From: Pedobacter sandarakinus
GTDB lineage: Bacteria; Bacteroidota; Bacteroidia; Sphingobacteriales; Sphingobacteriaceae
DNA length: 64,000 nt
Assembly (NCBI RefSeq): GCF_026240095.1
Contig: NZ_JAPIVG010000003.1
Span: forward strand, 124,001 to 188,000
Direction: 5' to 3'
Under the pieces are notes generated by a model. It worked only from the letters and a program-made list of their open reading frames with translations, searched no databases and was not told where the DNA came from. This document shows positions 34,636-46,401 of this stretch, one piece after another. How positions within the stretch are numbered: position 1 is the stretch's first letter; each line of letters starts with the position of its first letter. Both the position numbers and the translations under genes were made by a program.

Positions 34636-35334
34636 GTGGCGAAATTAACTAAAAATCAAAAAAAGGCACATGCTAAAATAGAAGCTGGTAAAGCTTATAC
34701 TTTGAAGGATGCTGCTGCTTTGGTAAAAGAAATCACTACTACTAAATTCGATGCTTCAGTTGATATTGATGTATCTTTAGGAGTAGATCCGCGTAAAGCC
34801 AATCAAATGGTTCGTGGTATTGCTACTTTACCACACGGAACAGGTAAAACTGTACGTGTTTTAGCTTTAGTAACTCCTGATAAGGAAGAAGAAGCAAAAG
34901 CAGCTGGCGCAGACTTCGTTGGTTTAGACGAGTATGTTGCTAAAATTGAAGGTGGTTGGACCGATGTAGACATTATTATCACTACACCAGCTTGTATGGC
35001 TAAGGTAGGTAAATTGGGCCGTGTTTTAGGTCCAAGAAACTTAATGCCTAACCCAAAATCTGGTACAGTAACTAACGAAGTTGGTAAAGCTGTAACAGAG
35101 GTTAAAGCAGGTAAAATTGATTTTAAAGTAGACAAAACGGGTATCATACACGCCTCGATAGGAAAGGTATCATTCCCAGCAGAGAAAATTTATGAAAATG
35201 CTATGGAGATCATCTCTGTAATATCTAAATTAAAACCATCTGCTGCAAAAGGAACTTATTTTAAAAGCATTCACGTGTCTTCTACAATGAGTCCTGGGAT
35301 TGCAATTGAAACAAAATCAGTAGCGGGGATCTAA
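34636..35334 (+). CDS. rplA: 50S ribosomal protein L1
   Basis: Builds the L1 stalk that moves E-site tRNA, and in many bacteria represses its own mRNA. The 232 residues match L1 throughout ([32 protein letters not shown]). The start codon is GTG at 34636 (read [10 protein letters not shown]); no ATG fits. Only 2 nt separate it from rplJ, consistent with coupling. Confidence 0.98.
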   Translation: MAKLTKNQKKAHAKIEAGKAYTLKDAAALVKEITTTKFDASVDIDVSLGVDPRKANQMVRGIATLPHGTGKTVRVLALVTPDKEEEAKAAGADFVGLDEYVAKIEGGWTDVDIIITTPACMAKVGKLGRVLGPRNLMPNPKSGTVTNEVGKAVTEVKAGKIDFKVDKTGIIHASIGKVSFPAEKIYENAMEIISVISKLKPSAAKGTYFKSIHVSSTMSPGIAIETKSVAGI

Positions 35335-35336
35335 TC

Positions 35337-35858
35337 ATGAACAGAGAAGAAAAAAACGAAGTAGTTTTAGAACTACAAGGACAAATGCAAGAGTTTGGCA
35401 ATTTCTATATTGCTGATACTTCTAGCCTTTCTGTTGAGCAGATTAATAACATCCGCCGCAAATGTTTTGAAGGCGATATCGTAATGAAAGTTGCTAAAAA
35501 CTCTTTAATTCGCAAAGCGATTGAAGGTTTAGATGGCGATGCATCTGAGATATACGAAGCTTTAAAAGGTTCATCATCATTATTATTCTCAAAAACAGCT
35601 AACGCTCCGGCTAAGTTGATTAAAGCTTTGAGAAAAACTTCTGATAAACCAGTACTTAAAGCAGCTTTTATAGATTCATCAGTATACGTTGGCGATGACC
35701 AATTGAATAACTTAGTAAGCTTAAAATCAAGAGAAGAGCTTATTGGCGATATCATTGGACTATTACAATCACCAGCGAAAAATGTTGTATCTGCGCTTAA
35801 ATCAAGCGGAGGCAAAATTGCAGGAATTGTTAAAACTCTACAAGAAAGAGAAGGTTAA
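35337..35858 (+). CDS. rplJ: 50S ribosomal protein L10
   Basis: Anchors L7/L12 dimers to the ribosomal stalk. The 173 aa begin MNREEKNEVVLELQGQM and include the L10 region VAKNSLIRKAIEG and the C-terminal helix for L12 binding (KIAGIVKTLQEREG). It is tightly linked to rplA (2-nt gap) and 66 nt from rplL. Confidence 0.97.
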   Translation: MNREEKNEVVLELQGQMQEFGNFYIADTSSLSVEQINNIRRKCFEGDIVMKVAKNSLIRKAIEGLDGDASEIYEALKGSSSLLFSKTANAPAKLIKALRKTSDKPVLKAAFIDSSVYVGDDQLNNLVSLKSREELIGDIIGLLQSPAKNVVSALKSSGGKIAGIVKTLQEREG

Positions 35859-35924
35859 CGAACACCTTAAGTTCGCAAATTAAACAAAATTATTACACAC
35901 GTAAATTTTTAAAATCTTAATAAA

Positions 35925-36302
35925 ATGGCAGATTTAAAAGCGTTTGCTGAGCAATTAGTAAACTTAACAGTAAAAGAAGTTAATGAATTAGCTCAAATCT
36001 TAAAAGATGAGTATGGTATTGAGCCTGCAGCTGCTGCTGTAGTTGCTGGTCCTGCTGCTGGTGGTGATGCACCTGCTGCTGCTGCAGAAAAAACATCTTT
36101 TGATGTAATCTTAAAAGAAGCTGGTGGTCAGAAATTAGCAGTTGTAAAACTCGTTAAAGACTTAACTGGTTTAGGTTTGAAAGAAGCTAAAGACTTAGTA
36201 GACGGTGCACCAAAAGAATTAAAAGCTGGTGTTGCTAAAGACGAAGCAGAAGCTCTTAAAAAACAATTAGAAGAAGCTGGAGCAGTAGTTGAAATTAAGT
36301 AA
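35925..36302 (+). CDS. rplL: 50S ribosomal protein L7/L12
   Basis: Stalk protein that recruits translational GTPases, present in several copies per ribosome. The 125 residues have the N-terminal dimerisation helix, an Ala-rich hinge ([20 protein letters not shown]) and the globular domain with [20 protein letters not shown]. All canonical. An attenuator-like hairpin separates it from rpoB. Confidence 0.98.
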   Translation: MADLKAFAEQLVNLTVKEVNELAQILKDEYGIEPAAAAVVAGPAAGGDAPAAAAEKTSFDVILKEAGGQKLAVVKLVKDLTGLGLKEAKDLVDGAPKELKAGVAKDEAEALKKQLEEAGAVVEIK

Positions 36303-36333
36303 TCACTTAATTTAGCTAAGCTAAAAATGTATT

Positions 36334-36362
36334 AGACACCGACTGAAAATGTCGGTGTCTTT
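36334..36362 (+). terminator. Attenuator between rplL and rpoB
   Basis: A perfect 10-bp stem AGACACCGAC / GTCGGTGTCT with a 7-nt loop but only three T residues after it. A weak T-tract suits partial termination, lowering rpoBC relative to L7/L12, as known from E. coli. Confidence 0.75.
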
Positions 36363-36459
36363 ACCTGTTTATAAACACCTCATTTTGTTTGGTTAATGAG
36401 CCTGTTTAAAACCCGAACCAAACAAATAGTTTATTCTTAAACTAAAATCTTTTAGTCCA

Positions 36460-39400
36460 TTGGCAAAGACAGTCGAACAAAGAGTAAATTTTGCAACTAG
36501 TAAGCACATTATAGACTATCCGGATTTTCTGGATGTGCAATTGCAATCATTCAGAGAATTTTTCCAGATAGATACCACATCAGACGATCGCTCTAGCGAA
36601 GGTTTGTTTAAAGTGTTTGCTGAAAACTTTCCAATAACAGATTCAAGAAATATCTTTGTATTAGAGTTTCTTGATTATTTTGTTGATCCGCCACGTTACG
36701 ATATACACGAGTGTATTGAGCGTGGATTAACCTACAATGTTCCATTAAAAGCAAAGCTAAAGCTTTCTTGTAACGATGTTGAACATGAAGATTTTGAAAC
36801 CATTATTCAGGATGTGTATTTAGGTACCATTCCGTATATGACACCAAAAGGTACATTTGTTATCAACGGTGCAGAACGTGTTATCGTTTCGCAACTACAC
36901 CGTTCTCCAGGCGTGTTCTTCGGCCAAAGCCGTCACACAAACGGAACCAAATTGTACTCTGCACGTGTTATCCCTTTCAAAGGTTCATGGATCGAGTTTG
37001 CTACAGACGTTAATAACGTAATGTATGCCTACATCGATCGTAAGAAAAAATTCCCTGTTACCACTTTATTACGTGCTATCGGTTACGATTCTGATAAGGA
37101 TATCTTAGAACTTTTCGATCTTGCTGACGAAGTAAAAGTTAGTAAATCTGGTTTAAAGAAATACATCGGCCGTAAACTTGCAGCCAGAGTTTTAAAGAAA
37201 TGGGTTGAAGATTTTGTAGATGAAGATACAGGTGAGGTAGTTTCTATCGACCGTAATGAAGTGATTCTTGAAAGAGAGACCGTTTTAGAAGACGAACACA
37301 TTGATATGGTTATCGAAGCTGGAGTTAAAACCATTATCCTTTCTAAGGAAGATGGAGCTAGCCAGGCCGATTATACCATTATTTATAATACATTACAAAA
37401 AGATACATCAAACTCTGAAAAAGAAGCTGTTGAAAACATCTATAGGGCTTTGCGTAACGCAGAACCACCTGATGAGGAAACTGCTCGTGGTATTATTGAT
37501 CGTTTATTCTTCTCAGATAAACGTTACGATTTAGGAGATGTTGGTCGTTACCGCATCAACCGTAAATTGAAGATGAATACCCCAGATGATGTAAAAGTTT
37601 TAACAAAAGCAGATATCATTGCCATTGTTAAATACTTGATCAAATTGATCAACTCTAAAGAAGAGGTAGATGATATTGACCACTTATCAAACCGTCGTGT
37701 ACGTACGGTAGGTGAGCAATTGTACGCACAGTTTGGTGTTGGTTTAGCCCGTATGGCTAGAACAATCCGCGAGCGTATGAACATCCGCGATAATGAGGTA
37801 TTTACGCCAACTGATTTAATTAACGCACGTACCTTATCATCGGTTATTAACTCTTTCTTTGGTACAAACCAGTTGTCTCAGTTTATGGATCAAACCAATC
37901 CACTGGCAGAGATTACACACAAACGCCGTTTATCAGCATTAGGCCCAGGTGGTCTATCTCGTGAGCGTGCAGGCTTCGAGGTGCGTGATGTTCACTACAC
38001 GCACTATGGCCGTTTATGTACTATTGAAACACCAGAAGGACCAAATATTGGTTTGATTTCTTCACTTTGTGTGCATGCTAAGATTAACAACTTAGGTTTC
38101 ATCGAAACACCATACAAACGTGTTGAAGAAGGTAAAGTAGTTGTTGATTCTGATGTTATCTATCTATCGGCAGAAGACGAAGATGGTAAAACCATCGCCC
38201 AGGCTAATGCAGAATATGATGATAAAGGTAATTTCATTACACCACGTGTTAAAGCACGTTATGAGGGTGACTTCCCAATTATTGAGCCTGAGAAATTAGA
38301 CTTAATGGATGTTGCACCTAACCAGATTACCTCTATTGCAGCTTCTCTAATTCCTTTCTTGGAACATGATGATGCGAACAGGGCTTTGATGGGATCGAAC
38401 ATGCAACGCCAGGCCGTACCATTGTTACGTCCTGAAGCGCCAATTGTAGGTACAGGTCTAGAAGGTCGCGTTGCCCGCGACTCGAGAACATTGATCAATG
38501 CAGAAGGTAACGGTGTTGTGGAATATGTTGATGCTAACGAAATCACCATTAAATACGAACGTAACGAAGATGATCGTTTAGTTTCTTTTGAAGGTGATAG
38601 CAGAACCTACCGTTTAATCAAGTTCAAAAAAACCAATCAAAATACTTGTATCAACTTAAAGCCGATTGTTAAAAAAGGTCAGAAAGTTACCAAAGGGCAA
38701 GTACTTTGCGAAGGTTATGCAACTGAAAATGGTGAGTTAGCATTAGGTAGAAATCTGAAAGTGGCATTCATGCCTTGGCAAGGTTTTAACTTTGAGGATG
38801 CGATCGTAATAAACGAACGAATTGTTCGTGATGACGTTTTCACATCGCTACATATTGAAGAGTTTGAATTAGAAGTACGTGATACTAAACGTGGAGAAGA
38901 GGAATTAACACCTGATATCCCTAATGTTTCTGAAGAGGCTACTAAAGACCTTGATGAAAATGGTATTATTCGTATTGGTGCCGATGTAAAAGAGGGTGAT
39001 ATTTTAATAGGTAAGATTACACCAAAAGGTGAGTCTGATCCTTCACCTGAAGAGAAATTACTACGTGCAATCTTTGGTGATAAAGCTGGTGATGTTAAAG
39101 ATGCGTCTTTAAAAACTCCTCCATCAATCCAAGGTGTGGTAATTGACACTAAATTATTCAGCCGTGCTAAGAAAACGACAAAAGCTGAGGAAAAATCGGC
39201 AATTGAGAAATTAGACAAAGGATATAACAATATCACTGAGAAATTAAAAGCAGAGTTAGTAGACAAACTATTCACTATCGTTAATGGTAAAACATCTCAA
39301 GGTGTTTTCAATATCTATAAAGAATTGTTGGTTGCTAAGGGTGCCAAATTCACTCAGAAAATTTTGGCAGATCTTGATTATAATCACATTAGCCCTAACA

Positions 39401-40263
39401 AATGGACTACTGATGATGATAAGAATGAGATGATTAAAATGTTGCTACATAACTACGGTATCCGTGTGAATGAAGAACTAGGCGCTTACAAACGCGATAA
39501 ATTTGCGATTAGTGTAGGTGATGAGCTTCCATCGGGCATTGTACAAATGGCAAAAGTTTATGTTGCTAAGAAACGTAAATTAAAAGTAGGTGATAAAATG
39601 GCTGGTCGCCACGGTAATAAAGGTATTGTTGCACGTATTGTACGTGATGAAGATATGCCTTTCTTAGCAGATGGTAGCCCTGTTGATATCGTATTGAACC
39701 CATTAGGTGTACCATCGCGTATGAACTTAGGCCAGATTTACGAAACCGTATTGGCGTGGGCCGGTAAAGAATTGGGTGTGAAATTTGCAACTCCGATTTT
39801 TGATGGTGCTACACACGATGAGGTTGAAGAGTGGATTGCTAAAGCGGGTGTTCCTGCTTCAGGAAAAACTTACTTATACAATGGTTTAACAGGTGAGCGT
39901 TTCGATCAGACCACAACTGTAGGTATTATCTACATGTTGAAATTAGGTCACATGGTTGATGATAAGATGCACGCACGTTCTATCGGACCATACTCATTAA
40001 TTACACAACAACCATTGGGTGGTAAAGCTCAGTTTGGTGGTCAGCGTTTTGGTGAGATGGAGGTTTGGGCTTTAGAGGCATTTGGTGCTGCTAATATTCT
40101 TCAGGAAATATTAACCGTTAAATCGGATGATGTTATCGGAAGAGCAAAAACTTACGAAGCTATTGTTAAAGGTGAAAACCTACCAACTCCAGGTGTACCA
40201 GAATCATTTAATGTATTGGTACATGAATTACGCGGATTAGGTTTAGATATTACGTTAGATTAA
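36460..40263 (+). CDS. rpoB: RNA polymerase beta subunit
   Basis: Catalytic core subunit of RNA polymerase. At 1267 aa it is complete; the rifampicin region is visible as [30 protein letters not shown] split over its usual order, together with [12 protein letters not shown] and the C-terminal [16 protein letters not shown]. The start is TTG at 36460 ([11 protein letters not shown]): an in-frame stop lies at 36427 and there is no ATG between. Such a start on a highly expressed gene is unusual. rpoC follows after 92 nt. Confidence 0.98.
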   Translation: MAKTVEQRVNFATSKHIIDYPDFLDVQLQSFREFFQIDTTSDDRSSEGLFKVFAENFPITDSRNIFVLEFLDYFVDPPRYDIHECIERGLTYNVPLKAKLKLSCNDVEHEDFETIIQDVYLGTIPYMTPKGTFVINGAERVIVSQLHRSPGVFFGQSRHTNGTKLYSARVIPFKGSWIEFATDVNNVMYAYIDRKKKFPVTTLLRAIGYDSDKDILELFDLADEVKVSKSGLKKYIGRKLAARVLKKWVEDFVDEDTGEVVSIDRNEVILERETVLEDEHIDMVIEAGVKTIILSKEDGASQADYTIIYNTLQKDTSNSEKEAVENIYRALRNAEPPDEETARGIIDRLFFSDKRYDLGDVGRYRINRKLKMNTPDDVKVLTKADIIAIVKYLIKLINSKEEVDDIDHLSNRRVRTVGEQLYAQFGVGLARMARTIRERMNIRDNEVFTPTDLINARTLSSVINSFFGTNQLSQFMDQTNPLAEITHKRRLSALGPGGLSRERAGFEVRDVHYTHYGRLCTIETPEGPNIGLISSLCVHAKINNLGFIETPYKRVEEGKVVVDSDVIYLSAEDEDGKTIAQANAEYDDKGNFITPRVKARYEGDFPIIEPEKLDLMDVAPNQITSIAASLIPFLEHDDANRALMGSNMQRQAVPLLRPEAPIVGTGLEGRVARDSRTLINAEGNGVVEYVDANEITIKYERNEDDRLVSFEGDSRTYRLIKFKKTNQNTCINLKPIVKKGQKVTKGQVLCEGYATENGELALGRNLKVAFMPWQGFNFEDAIVINERIVRDDVFTSLHIEEFELEVRDTKRGEEELTPDIPNVSEEATKDLDENGIIRIGADVKEGDILIGKITPKGESDPSPEEKLLRAIFGDKAGDVKDASLKTPPSIQGVVIDTKLFSRAKKTTKAEEKSAIEKLDKGYNNITEKLKAELVDKLFTIVNGKTSQGVFNIYKELLVAKGAKFTQKILADLDYNHISPNKWTTDDDKNEMIKMLLHNYGIRVNEELGAYKRDKFAISVGDELPSGIVQMAKVYVAKKRKLKVGDKMAGRHGNKGIVARIVRDEDMPFLADGSPVDIVLNPLGVPSRMNLGQIYETVLAWAGKELGVKFATPIFDGATHDEVEEWIAKAGVPASGKTYLYNGLTGERFDQTTTVGIIYMLKLGHMVDDKMHARSIGPYSLITQQPLGGKAQFGGQRFGEMEVWALEAFGAANILQEILTVKSDDVIGRAKTYEAIVKGENLPTPGVPESFNVLVHELRGLGLDITLD

Positions 40264-40265
40264 CT

Positions 40266-40324
40266 AAGGTAGAAGGTACAAAGGTAGAAGGTTGAGGGTT
40301 TAACGCCCTAAACCTTCCACCTTT
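40266..40324 (+). repeat. Hairpin and short direct repeat in the rpoB-rpoC spacer
   Basis: AAGGTAGAAGGT occurs twice (40266-40277 and 40281-40292). The second copy belongs to an imperfect stem AAAGGTAGAAGGTT (40280-40293) with AACCTTCCACCTTT (40311-40324), extended by AGGG/CCCT around a TTTAACG loop. No T-run follows, so it is not a terminator; it may be an RNA processing or stability element. Confidence 0.65.
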
Positions 40325-40355
40325 CCGCCCTCCGCCTTTAACCTTATAAAAGAGT

Positions 40356-43300
40356 ATGTCTTACAAAAAGGATAATAAATTAAAAAGCAATTTCACATCA
40401 ATCACCATTAGCTTATCTTCTCCAGAGATTATTTTGGAGCGTTCAAGCGGTGAGGTGTTGAAACCAGAAACCATCAATTACCGTACTTACAAGCCAGAAC
40501 GTGATGGTTTGTTTTGCGAGCGTATTTTTGGTCCGGTAAAAGATTACGAATGTCATTGCGGTAAATACAAACGTATCCGTTATAAGGGTATTGTTTGCGA
40601 TCGTTGTGGTGTTGAAGTAACAGAGAAGAAAGTACGTCGTGAGCGCATGGGGCACATTGCTTTAGTGGTGCCTGTAGCACACATTTGGTACTTCCGCTCT
40701 TTACCCAACAAAATCGGTTATTTATTAGGGTTACCAACTAAAAAGCTCGATCTAATTATCTACTACGAACGTTATGTTGTAATCCAGGCTGGCCTTATGG
40801 GCGAGGAGGGTATCAACTATATGGATTTCTTAACAGAGGAAGAGTATTTAGATATTTTAGATAAATTACCAAAAGAAAATCAATACCTAGATGATAAAGA
40901 TCCTAGTAAATTCATCGCCAAAATGGGTGCTGAAGCATTAGAGGATTTATTAAAACGTATCGACTTAGATACTTTATCTTACGACCTACGTCACCAGGCT
41001 GCTAACGAAACTTCTCAACAACGTAAAAATGAGGCTTTAAAGCGTCTTCAGGTTGTTGAAGCTTTCCGTGGTGCAAATACCCGTATCGAGAATCGTCCCG
41101 AATGGATGATTGTTAAGATCGTTCCGGTTATTCCACCAGAATTGCGTCCGCTAGTGCCATTAGAAGGTGGCCGTTTTGCTACTTCAGATTTAAATGATTT
41201 ATACCGTCGTGTAATTATCCGTAACAACCGTTTAAAACGTTTGATCGAGATTAAAGCACCGGAAGTTATTTTACGTAACGAAAAACGCATGTTGCAGGAA
41301 GCTGTAGATTCGTTATTCGATAACTCTCGTAAGGTAAATGCGGTTAAAACTGAAGGAAACCGTGCTTTAAAATCACTTTCAGACATTCTGAAAGGAAAAC
41401 AGGGACGTTTCCGCCAGAATTTATTAGGTAAACGTGTTGATTATTCAGCTCGTTCTGTAATTGTTGTAGGGCCTAGCCTAAAATTACACGAATGCGGGAT
41501 TCCTAAAGATATGGCTGCAGAGCTTTACAAACCATTCATCATTCGCAAGATGATTGAGCGTGGTGTAGTAAAAACCGTTAAATCTGCAAAGAAAATAGTT
41601 GATCGTAAAGACCCGTTAGTTTGGGATATCCTTGAGAATGTATTGAAAGGTCACCCGGTATTGTTAAACCGTGCACCAACACTACACAGATTAGGTATTC
41701 AGGCTTTCCAGCCAAAGCTAATTGAAGGAAAAGCGATTCAATTACACCCATTAGTTTGTACTGCATTCAACGCCGATTTTGATGGTGACCAGATGGCTGT
41801 CCACTTACCGCTAGGTAATGCAGCAATTTTGGAAGCCCAAGTATTGATGTTGGCTGCACATAATATCTTAAACCCTGCAAATGGTACTCCAATTACTGTA
41901 CCATCACAGGATATGGTTTTAGGTCTTTATTATATCACTAAAGGCCGCAGAACCGATGAAACTAGAGTTGTAAAAGGTCAGGATTCAGCATTTTATTCTC
42001 CAGAGGAAGTAATCATTGCTTACAATGAGAAAGAATTGGATTTACATGCATTTATCAAAGTAAGGGTTAATGTTAAGCAAAACGATGGTTCTATCGTAAA
42101 TAAGTTAACAGAAACTACAGTTGGTAGGGTATTGTTTAATCAGTTGGTTCCGGAAGAGGTAGGCTATATCAACGAATTATTAACTAAAAAATCGTTAAGA
42201 GATATTATCGGTGAAGTAGTTAAAATGACAGGTATGGCTCGTGCTTCTCAATTTCTAGATGATATCAAGGAATTAGGTTTCAAAATGGCATTCCAAGGTG
42301 GTTTGTCGTTCAACTTACAAGACGTAAACATCCCTGTAGAGAAACATACGTTACTTGAACAAGCAGCTACAGAGGTAGAAGAGGTAAGAAACAACTATAA
42401 TATGGGTTTCATTACCAACAACGAGCGCTACAATCAAATTATCGATATCTGGACTCGTATCAACAACAGGTTGACCACTTTTGTTATGACTCAGTTATCT
42501 TCAGATAATCAAGGTTTTAACTCGGTTTACATGATGCTTGATTCTGGTGCACGTGGTTCTAAAGAGCAGATTCGTCAGCTTTGCGGAATGCGTGGTTTGA
42601 TGGCAAAACCTCAGAAATCTGGTTCTGGTGGCGATATCATCGAAAACCCTATTTTATCAAACTTTAAAGAAGGTCTTTCCGTATTAGAGTATTTCATCTC
42701 TACCCACGGTGCCCGTAAAGGTTTGGCAGATACGGCGTTAAAAACGGCAGATGCGGGTTACCTAACACGTCGTTTGCATGATGTTGCTCAGGATATGATC
42801 GTAAATGATGATGATTGTGGTACCTTAAGAGGTATGTATACCACAGCATTAAAAGATAACGAAGATATTGTTGAGCCATTGTATGACAGAATTTTAGGTC
42901 GTACTTCTTTGCATGATGTTTACAATCCGTTGGATAATACGTTATTAGTAGGAGCAGGTGAAGATATTAACGAAGACATTGCAAAGGCGATTGAAGAATC
43001 TCCGTTGGAAGGAATCGAAATTCGTTCGGTATTAACTTGCGAAGCAAAGCGTGGTGTTTGTGCACTATGTTATGGCCGTAACTTAGCATCGGGTAAACGT
43101 GTTCAAAGAGGTGAAGCAGTTGGTGTAATTGCAGCGCAATCAATTGGTGAACCAGGTACCCAGTTAACACTTCGTACTTTCCACGTGGGTGGTACTGCAT
43201 CAAATATCGCTGCAGAATCTAACATCGTTGCGAAATTTGATGGTGTAATCGAATTCGAAAATATTCGTACAGTTGATACGCAAACCGAAGATGGAACAGT

Positions 43301-44642
43301 ACAAGTTGTACTTGGACGTTCAGGTGAGTTTAAAATTGTGGAGCCAGGAACAGGTCGAATAATTGTTACTAACAACATTCCTTATGGTGCTTTCCTTTTT
43401 GTTAAAGAAGGAGATAAGCTATCAAAAGGTGATAAAATTTGTTCGTGGGATCCATATAACGCGGTAATTCTTTCAGAATTTGCTGGTAAAGCCCAATTTG
43501 ATGCAATTATTGAGGGTGTAACCTTCCGTGAAGAATCAGACGAGCAAACTGGTCACCGTGAAAAGGTTATTATCGATACACGTGATAAAACTAAAAACCC
43601 TTCAGTTCAGATCGTTGATAAAAAAGGCGAAATGATTAAAGGATATAACATTCCGGTTGGTGCGCACGTTTCTGTAGATGAAGGTGAAGCAATCCAAACT
43701 GGTCAGATTATTGCGAAAATTCCTCGTGCAACTGGTAAGACCCGAGATATTACCGGTGGTTTACCTCGTGTAACCGAGTTATTTGAAGCACGTAATCCAT
43801 CTAATCCGGCTGTAGTAACTGAGATTGATGGTGTTGTAACTCTAGGTGGTGTTAAACGTGGTAACCGTGAAATTACGATCGAATCTAAAGATGGTGAAGT
43901 GAAAAAATATCTGGTTCCATTGTCTAAACACATCCTTGTTCAGGATAATGACTTCGTGAAAGCGGGTATGCCTTTATCAGATGGTTCAATTTCGCCTGCA
44001 GATATCTTATCAATTAAAGGCCCAGCAGCGGTTCAAGAATACCTGGTGAATGGTATTCAAGAGGTTTACCGTTTGCAAGGTGTAAAAATCAACGATAAGC
44101 ATTTCGAGGTAATTGTTCACCAGATGATGCAAAAAGTTCACATCGAAGATCCAGGAGACACTATCTTCCTAGAAAACAATGCTGTAGATCGTTGGGATTT
44201 TGCAGAAGAGAATGACGCCATGTACGACAAAAAAGTTGTTGAAGATGCCGGAGATTCTGCAGATTTTAAACCAGGTCAGATTGTATCATTACGTAGATTA
44301 AGAGACGAGAATTCTCAATTGAAACGTAAAGATTTAAAACAGATTACGGTTAGAGATGCAAGACCTGCAACTGCAAGTTCTATCTTACAAGGTATTACAC
44401 GTGCATCATTAGGTACTAAATCGTTCATTTCTGCGGCGTCGTTCCAGGAAACTACGAAAGTATTGAATGAAGCAGCAATTGCCGGAAAACGTGATAACAT
44501 GTTAGGTTTGAAAGAAAACGTAATTGTTGGTCACTTAATTCCTTCAGGTACAGGTGTTCGTGGTTATGAAAGAATCATTGTTGGTTCGCAAGAAGAGTAC
44601 GATAAGCTATTGGCTTCTAAACAAGAAGAAGTAGAGGCATAG
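40356..44642 (+). CDS. rpoC: RNA polymerase beta' subunit
   Basis: Largest RNA polymerase subunit, with the active-site motif [12 protein letters not shown] that holds the catalytic Mg2+. The 1428 aa begin [20 protein letters not shown], with the zinc-binding CHCGKYKR...CDRCGVEV near residue 66 and the second zinc site [13 protein letters not shown]. Trigger-loop and switch regions are in place. Length is typical for Bacteroidota. A strong terminator ends the operon. Confidence 0.99.
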   Translation: MSYKKDNKLKSNFTSITISLSSPEIILERSSGEVLKPETINYRTYKPERDGLFCERIFGPVKDYECHCGKYKRIRYKGIVCDRCGVEVTEKKVRRERMGHIALVVPVAHIWYFRSLPNKIGYLLGLPTKKLDLIIYYERYVVIQAGLMGEEGINYMDFLTEEEYLDILDKLPKENQYLDDKDPSKFIAKMGAEALEDLLKRIDLDTLSYDLRHQAANETSQQRKNEALKRLQVVEAFRGANTRIENRPEWMIVKIVPVIPPELRPLVPLEGGRFATSDLNDLYRRVIIRNNRLKRLIEIKAPEVILRNEKRMLQEAVDSLFDNSRKVNAVKTEGNRALKSLSDILKGKQGRFRQNLLGKRVDYSARSVIVVGPSLKLHECGIPKDMAAELYKPFIIRKMIERGVVKTVKSAKKIVDRKDPLVWDILENVLKGHPVLLNRAPTLHRLGIQAFQPKLIEGKAIQLHPLVCTAFNADFDGDQMAVHLPLGNAAILEAQVLMLAAHNILNPANGTPITVPSQDMVLGLYYITKGRRTDETRVVKGQDSAFYSPEEVIIAYNEKELDLHAFIKVRVNVKQNDGSIVNKLTETTVGRVLFNQLVPEEVGYINELLTKKSLRDIIGEVVKMTGMARASQFLDDIKELGFKMAFQGGLSFNLQDVNIPVEKHTLLEQAATEVEEVRNNYNMGFITNNERYNQIIDIWTRINNRLTTFVMTQLSSDNQGFNSVYMMLDSGARGSKEQIRQLCGMRGLMAKPQKSGSGGDIIENPILSNFKEGLSVLEYFISTHGARKGLADTALKTADAGYLTRRLHDVAQDMIVNDDDCGTLRGMYTTALKDNEDIVEPLYDRILGRTSLHDVYNPLDNTLLVGAGEDINEDIAKAIEESPLEGIEIRSVLTCEAKRGVCALCYGRNLASGKRVQRGEAVGVIAAQSIGEPGTQLTLRTFHVGGTASNIAAESNIVAKFDGVIEFENIRTVDTQTEDGTVQVVLGRSGEFKIVEPGTGRIIVTNNIPYGAFLFVKEGDKLSKGDKICSWDPYNAVILSEFAGKAQFDAIIEGVTFREESDEQTGHREKVIIDTRDKTKNPSVQIVDKKGEMIKGYNIPVGAHVSVDEGEAIQTGQIIAKIPRATGKTRDITGGLPRVTELFEARNPSNPAVVTEIDGVVTLGGVKRGNREITIESKDGEVKKYLVPLSKHILVQDNDFVKAGMPLSDGSISPADILSIKGPAAVQEYLVNGIQEVYRLQGVKINDKHFEVIVHQMMQKVHIEDPGDTIFLENNAVDRWDFAEENDAMYDKKVVEDAGDSADFKPGQIVSLRRLRDENSQLKRKDLKQITVRDARPATASSILQGITRASLGTKSFISAASFQETTKVLNEAAIAGKRDNMLGLKENVIVGHLIPSGTGVRGYERIIVGSQEEYDKLLASKQEEVEA

Positions 44643-44660
44643 TACATCTTAATATTTTAT

Positions 44661-44695
44661 AAGGGCTGTTTCATTAAGTTGGAACAGCCCTTTTT
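44661..44695 (+). terminator. Terminator after rpoC
   Basis: A 12-bp stem AAGGGCTGTTTC / GGAACAGCCCTT (one T-G pair) with an 8-nt loop and a T-run. Confidence 0.95.
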
Positions 44696-44778
44696 ATTTA
44701 AATATGCTCCAAATATTATCATAAAGTCATACCTTTAATCCCGCTCTTGAATTAAGCATTTACCAATAATATTCTACA

Positions 44779-45090
44779 ATGGAAGAACAACAAAACGAAA
44801 ATCAATTAAACATAGAATTATCTGAAGAGATTGCTGAAGGAATTTTTTCCAACCTTGCAATTATCACCCATTCTAATACTGAATTTGTATTAGATTTCAT
44901 CAGGGTTATGCCTGGAATTCCGAAGGCGAAAGTGAAGTCGAGAATTATATTAACGCCCGAACACGCTAAAAGGCTTCTAACGGCGCTTGATGATAATATC
45001 CAGAAATTCGAAGCGGTAAATGGACGAATTAAAGCGCAGGAAGAGCCACCTTTTCCGATGGGTTTTGGAGGACCGACTGCGCAAGCATAA
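44779..45090 (+). CDS. DUF3467 protein
   Basis: A 103-aa cytosolic protein of the DUF3467 family, common in Bacteroidota downstream of rpoC. It has an acidic head (MEEQQNENQLNIELSEEIAEG), a beta-rich core (YSNLAIITHSNTEFVLDF-like segment) and a central helix around HAKRLLTALDDNI. The function is not known. It follows the rpoC terminator, so it probably has its own promoter. Confidence 0.85.
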   Translation: MEEQQNENQLNIELSEEIAEGIFSNLAIITHSNTEFVLDFIRVMPGIPKAKVKSRIILTPEHAKRLLTALDDNIQKFEAVNGRIKAQEEPPFPMGFGGPTAQA

Positions 45091-45130
45091 TCTCCTATTA
45101 TTTCTTAAAAACAATTCCCTATCTATAATG

Positions 45131-45154
45131 TTGCCATGATACGGCTCATGGCAA
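45131..45154 (+). promoter_or_regulatory. Hairpin in the leader of the OmpP1 gene
   Basis: A perfect 9-bp stem TTGCCATGA / TCATGGCAA with a 6-nt loop, 12 nt before the start codon and followed by A residues instead of T. It could shape the translation start region. Confidence 0.35.
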
Positions 45155-45166
45155 AAAAAATATCAA

Positions 45167-46390
45167 ATGAAAAAAATTTTATTGTGCGCATTACTTTCAG
45201 CACCCCTTTGGGTATTGGGGCAAGGTTTTCAAGTTAATTTACAAGGACAAAAACAGGTTGGTATGGCCGGAGCAGGATCTGCACTTGCTTTAGATGAAGC
45301 CTCTGTTTTCTTTAATCCAGGAGCTGTTTCGTTTCTCAAACAGAATTCAATTTCTGCGGGTGTCAATCCATTATTTTTTAAGTCTGCTTTCAAACAAAGT
45401 GGCACGAACATTACAGAAAACGTTAAGAATAAGATCGCTCCTCCTTTTGAAGCCTATGCTGTATGGGGACCAAAATCTAATAAATGGAAACTGGGGTTGG
45501 GTGTTTACACACCCTTTGGGGGGTTGGTAGATTGGGGTAATGAATGGTCTGGTCGCTACGCCTTAACTTCATTAAATCTCAAAGCAATTTATTTTCAACC
45601 CACTTTAAGTGTGAAGATTACCGATAGAATTGGCATTGGAGCTGGTTTTGTGTATAATTACGGTGAGGTTAATCTCCAGCGGGCACTTCCTGTCAACTAT
45701 GCTGACGGGCGTTCTGGTCATGCCACCTTAGCTGGTACTGGCAAAGGTTACGGTTGGAACGCAGGCTTGTATATTAATACCCTTAGCAACATTACTTTCG
45801 CTATTGTACATAAATCTAAGGTGATTACGAAATTGAATGATGGCACTGCTACTTTCGAAGTTCCTGAATCTTTACGATCTTCTTTTCCGGCTGGTAATAC
45901 TTTCAATGCAGAATTACCACTTCCATCTACAACTACATTGGGTATAGGTATTCCATTGTCAACAAGTACCACGTTGGCGTTTGATGCCAATTGGGTCCAA
46001 TGGAGGGTGTATCAAGAATTGGCATTTGATTATGCAACGAATACGAGTGCCTTGCCAGATACTAAATCTGCGAGAAATTATCGCGATGGATCTTCATTTA
46101 AATTAGGTGTCAGCCATCAGGCATCAGAGAAACTCGCACTGAGAGCTGGTGTGGGCTATGCATTTTCACCTGTGCAAGATGGCTATGTTACACCAGAGGC
46201 ACCAGATGCCGATCGTTACATTTTAAGTGCCGGAATAGGTTATGCTCCAACCCGTCATTTTGAGGTTAATGCAGCTTTCTTCTTCGAAGATGTTAAGGCA
46301 CGTAAGCAAAAAAATATAGAGACAGGTTTAGATGGAACATTTAAAACGCTGGTTTATGCTCCAGGGCTTTCATTAACTTATAAATGGTAG
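45167..46390 (+). CDS. OmpP1/FadL-family outer-membrane porin
   Basis: Beta-barrel of the FadL/TodX family, which passes hydrophobic compounds such as long-chain fatty acids across the outer membrane. The 407 residues have a signal peptide (LLCALLSAPLWVLGQ), the family hatch segment GQKQVGMAGAGSALALDEAS and FNPGAVSFL, and a barrel ending in an aromatic residue (LSLTYKW). The next gene, an SGNH hydrolase lipoprotein, starts 11 nt later, so the two likely work together, for instance in lipid ester use. Confidence 0.93.
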   Translation: MKKILLCALLSAPLWVLGQGFQVNLQGQKQVGMAGAGSALALDEASVFFNPGAVSFLKQNSISAGVNPLFFKSAFKQSGTNITENVKNKIAPPFEAYAVWGPKSNKWKLGLGVYTPFGGLVDWGNEWSGRYALTSLNLKAIYFQPTLSVKITDRIGIGAGFVYNYGEVNLQRALPVNYADGRSGHATLAGTGKGYGWNAGLYINTLSNITFAIVHKSKVITKLNDGTATFEVPESLRSSFPAGNTFNAELPLPSTTTLGIGIPLSTSTTLAFDANWVQWRVYQELAFDYATNTSALPDTKSARNYRDGSSFKLGVSHQASEKLALRAGVGYAFSPVQDGYVTPEAPDADRYILSAGIGYAPTRHFEVNAAFFFEDVKARKQKNIETGLDGTFKTLVYAPGLSLTYKW

Positions 46391-46401
46391 GAGAATTTAA
46401 A

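Noticed and set aside
38715..39275. 186-codon minus-strand ORF opposite rpoB
   Set aside because: Ser-rich shadow of rpoB; no independent start signals.
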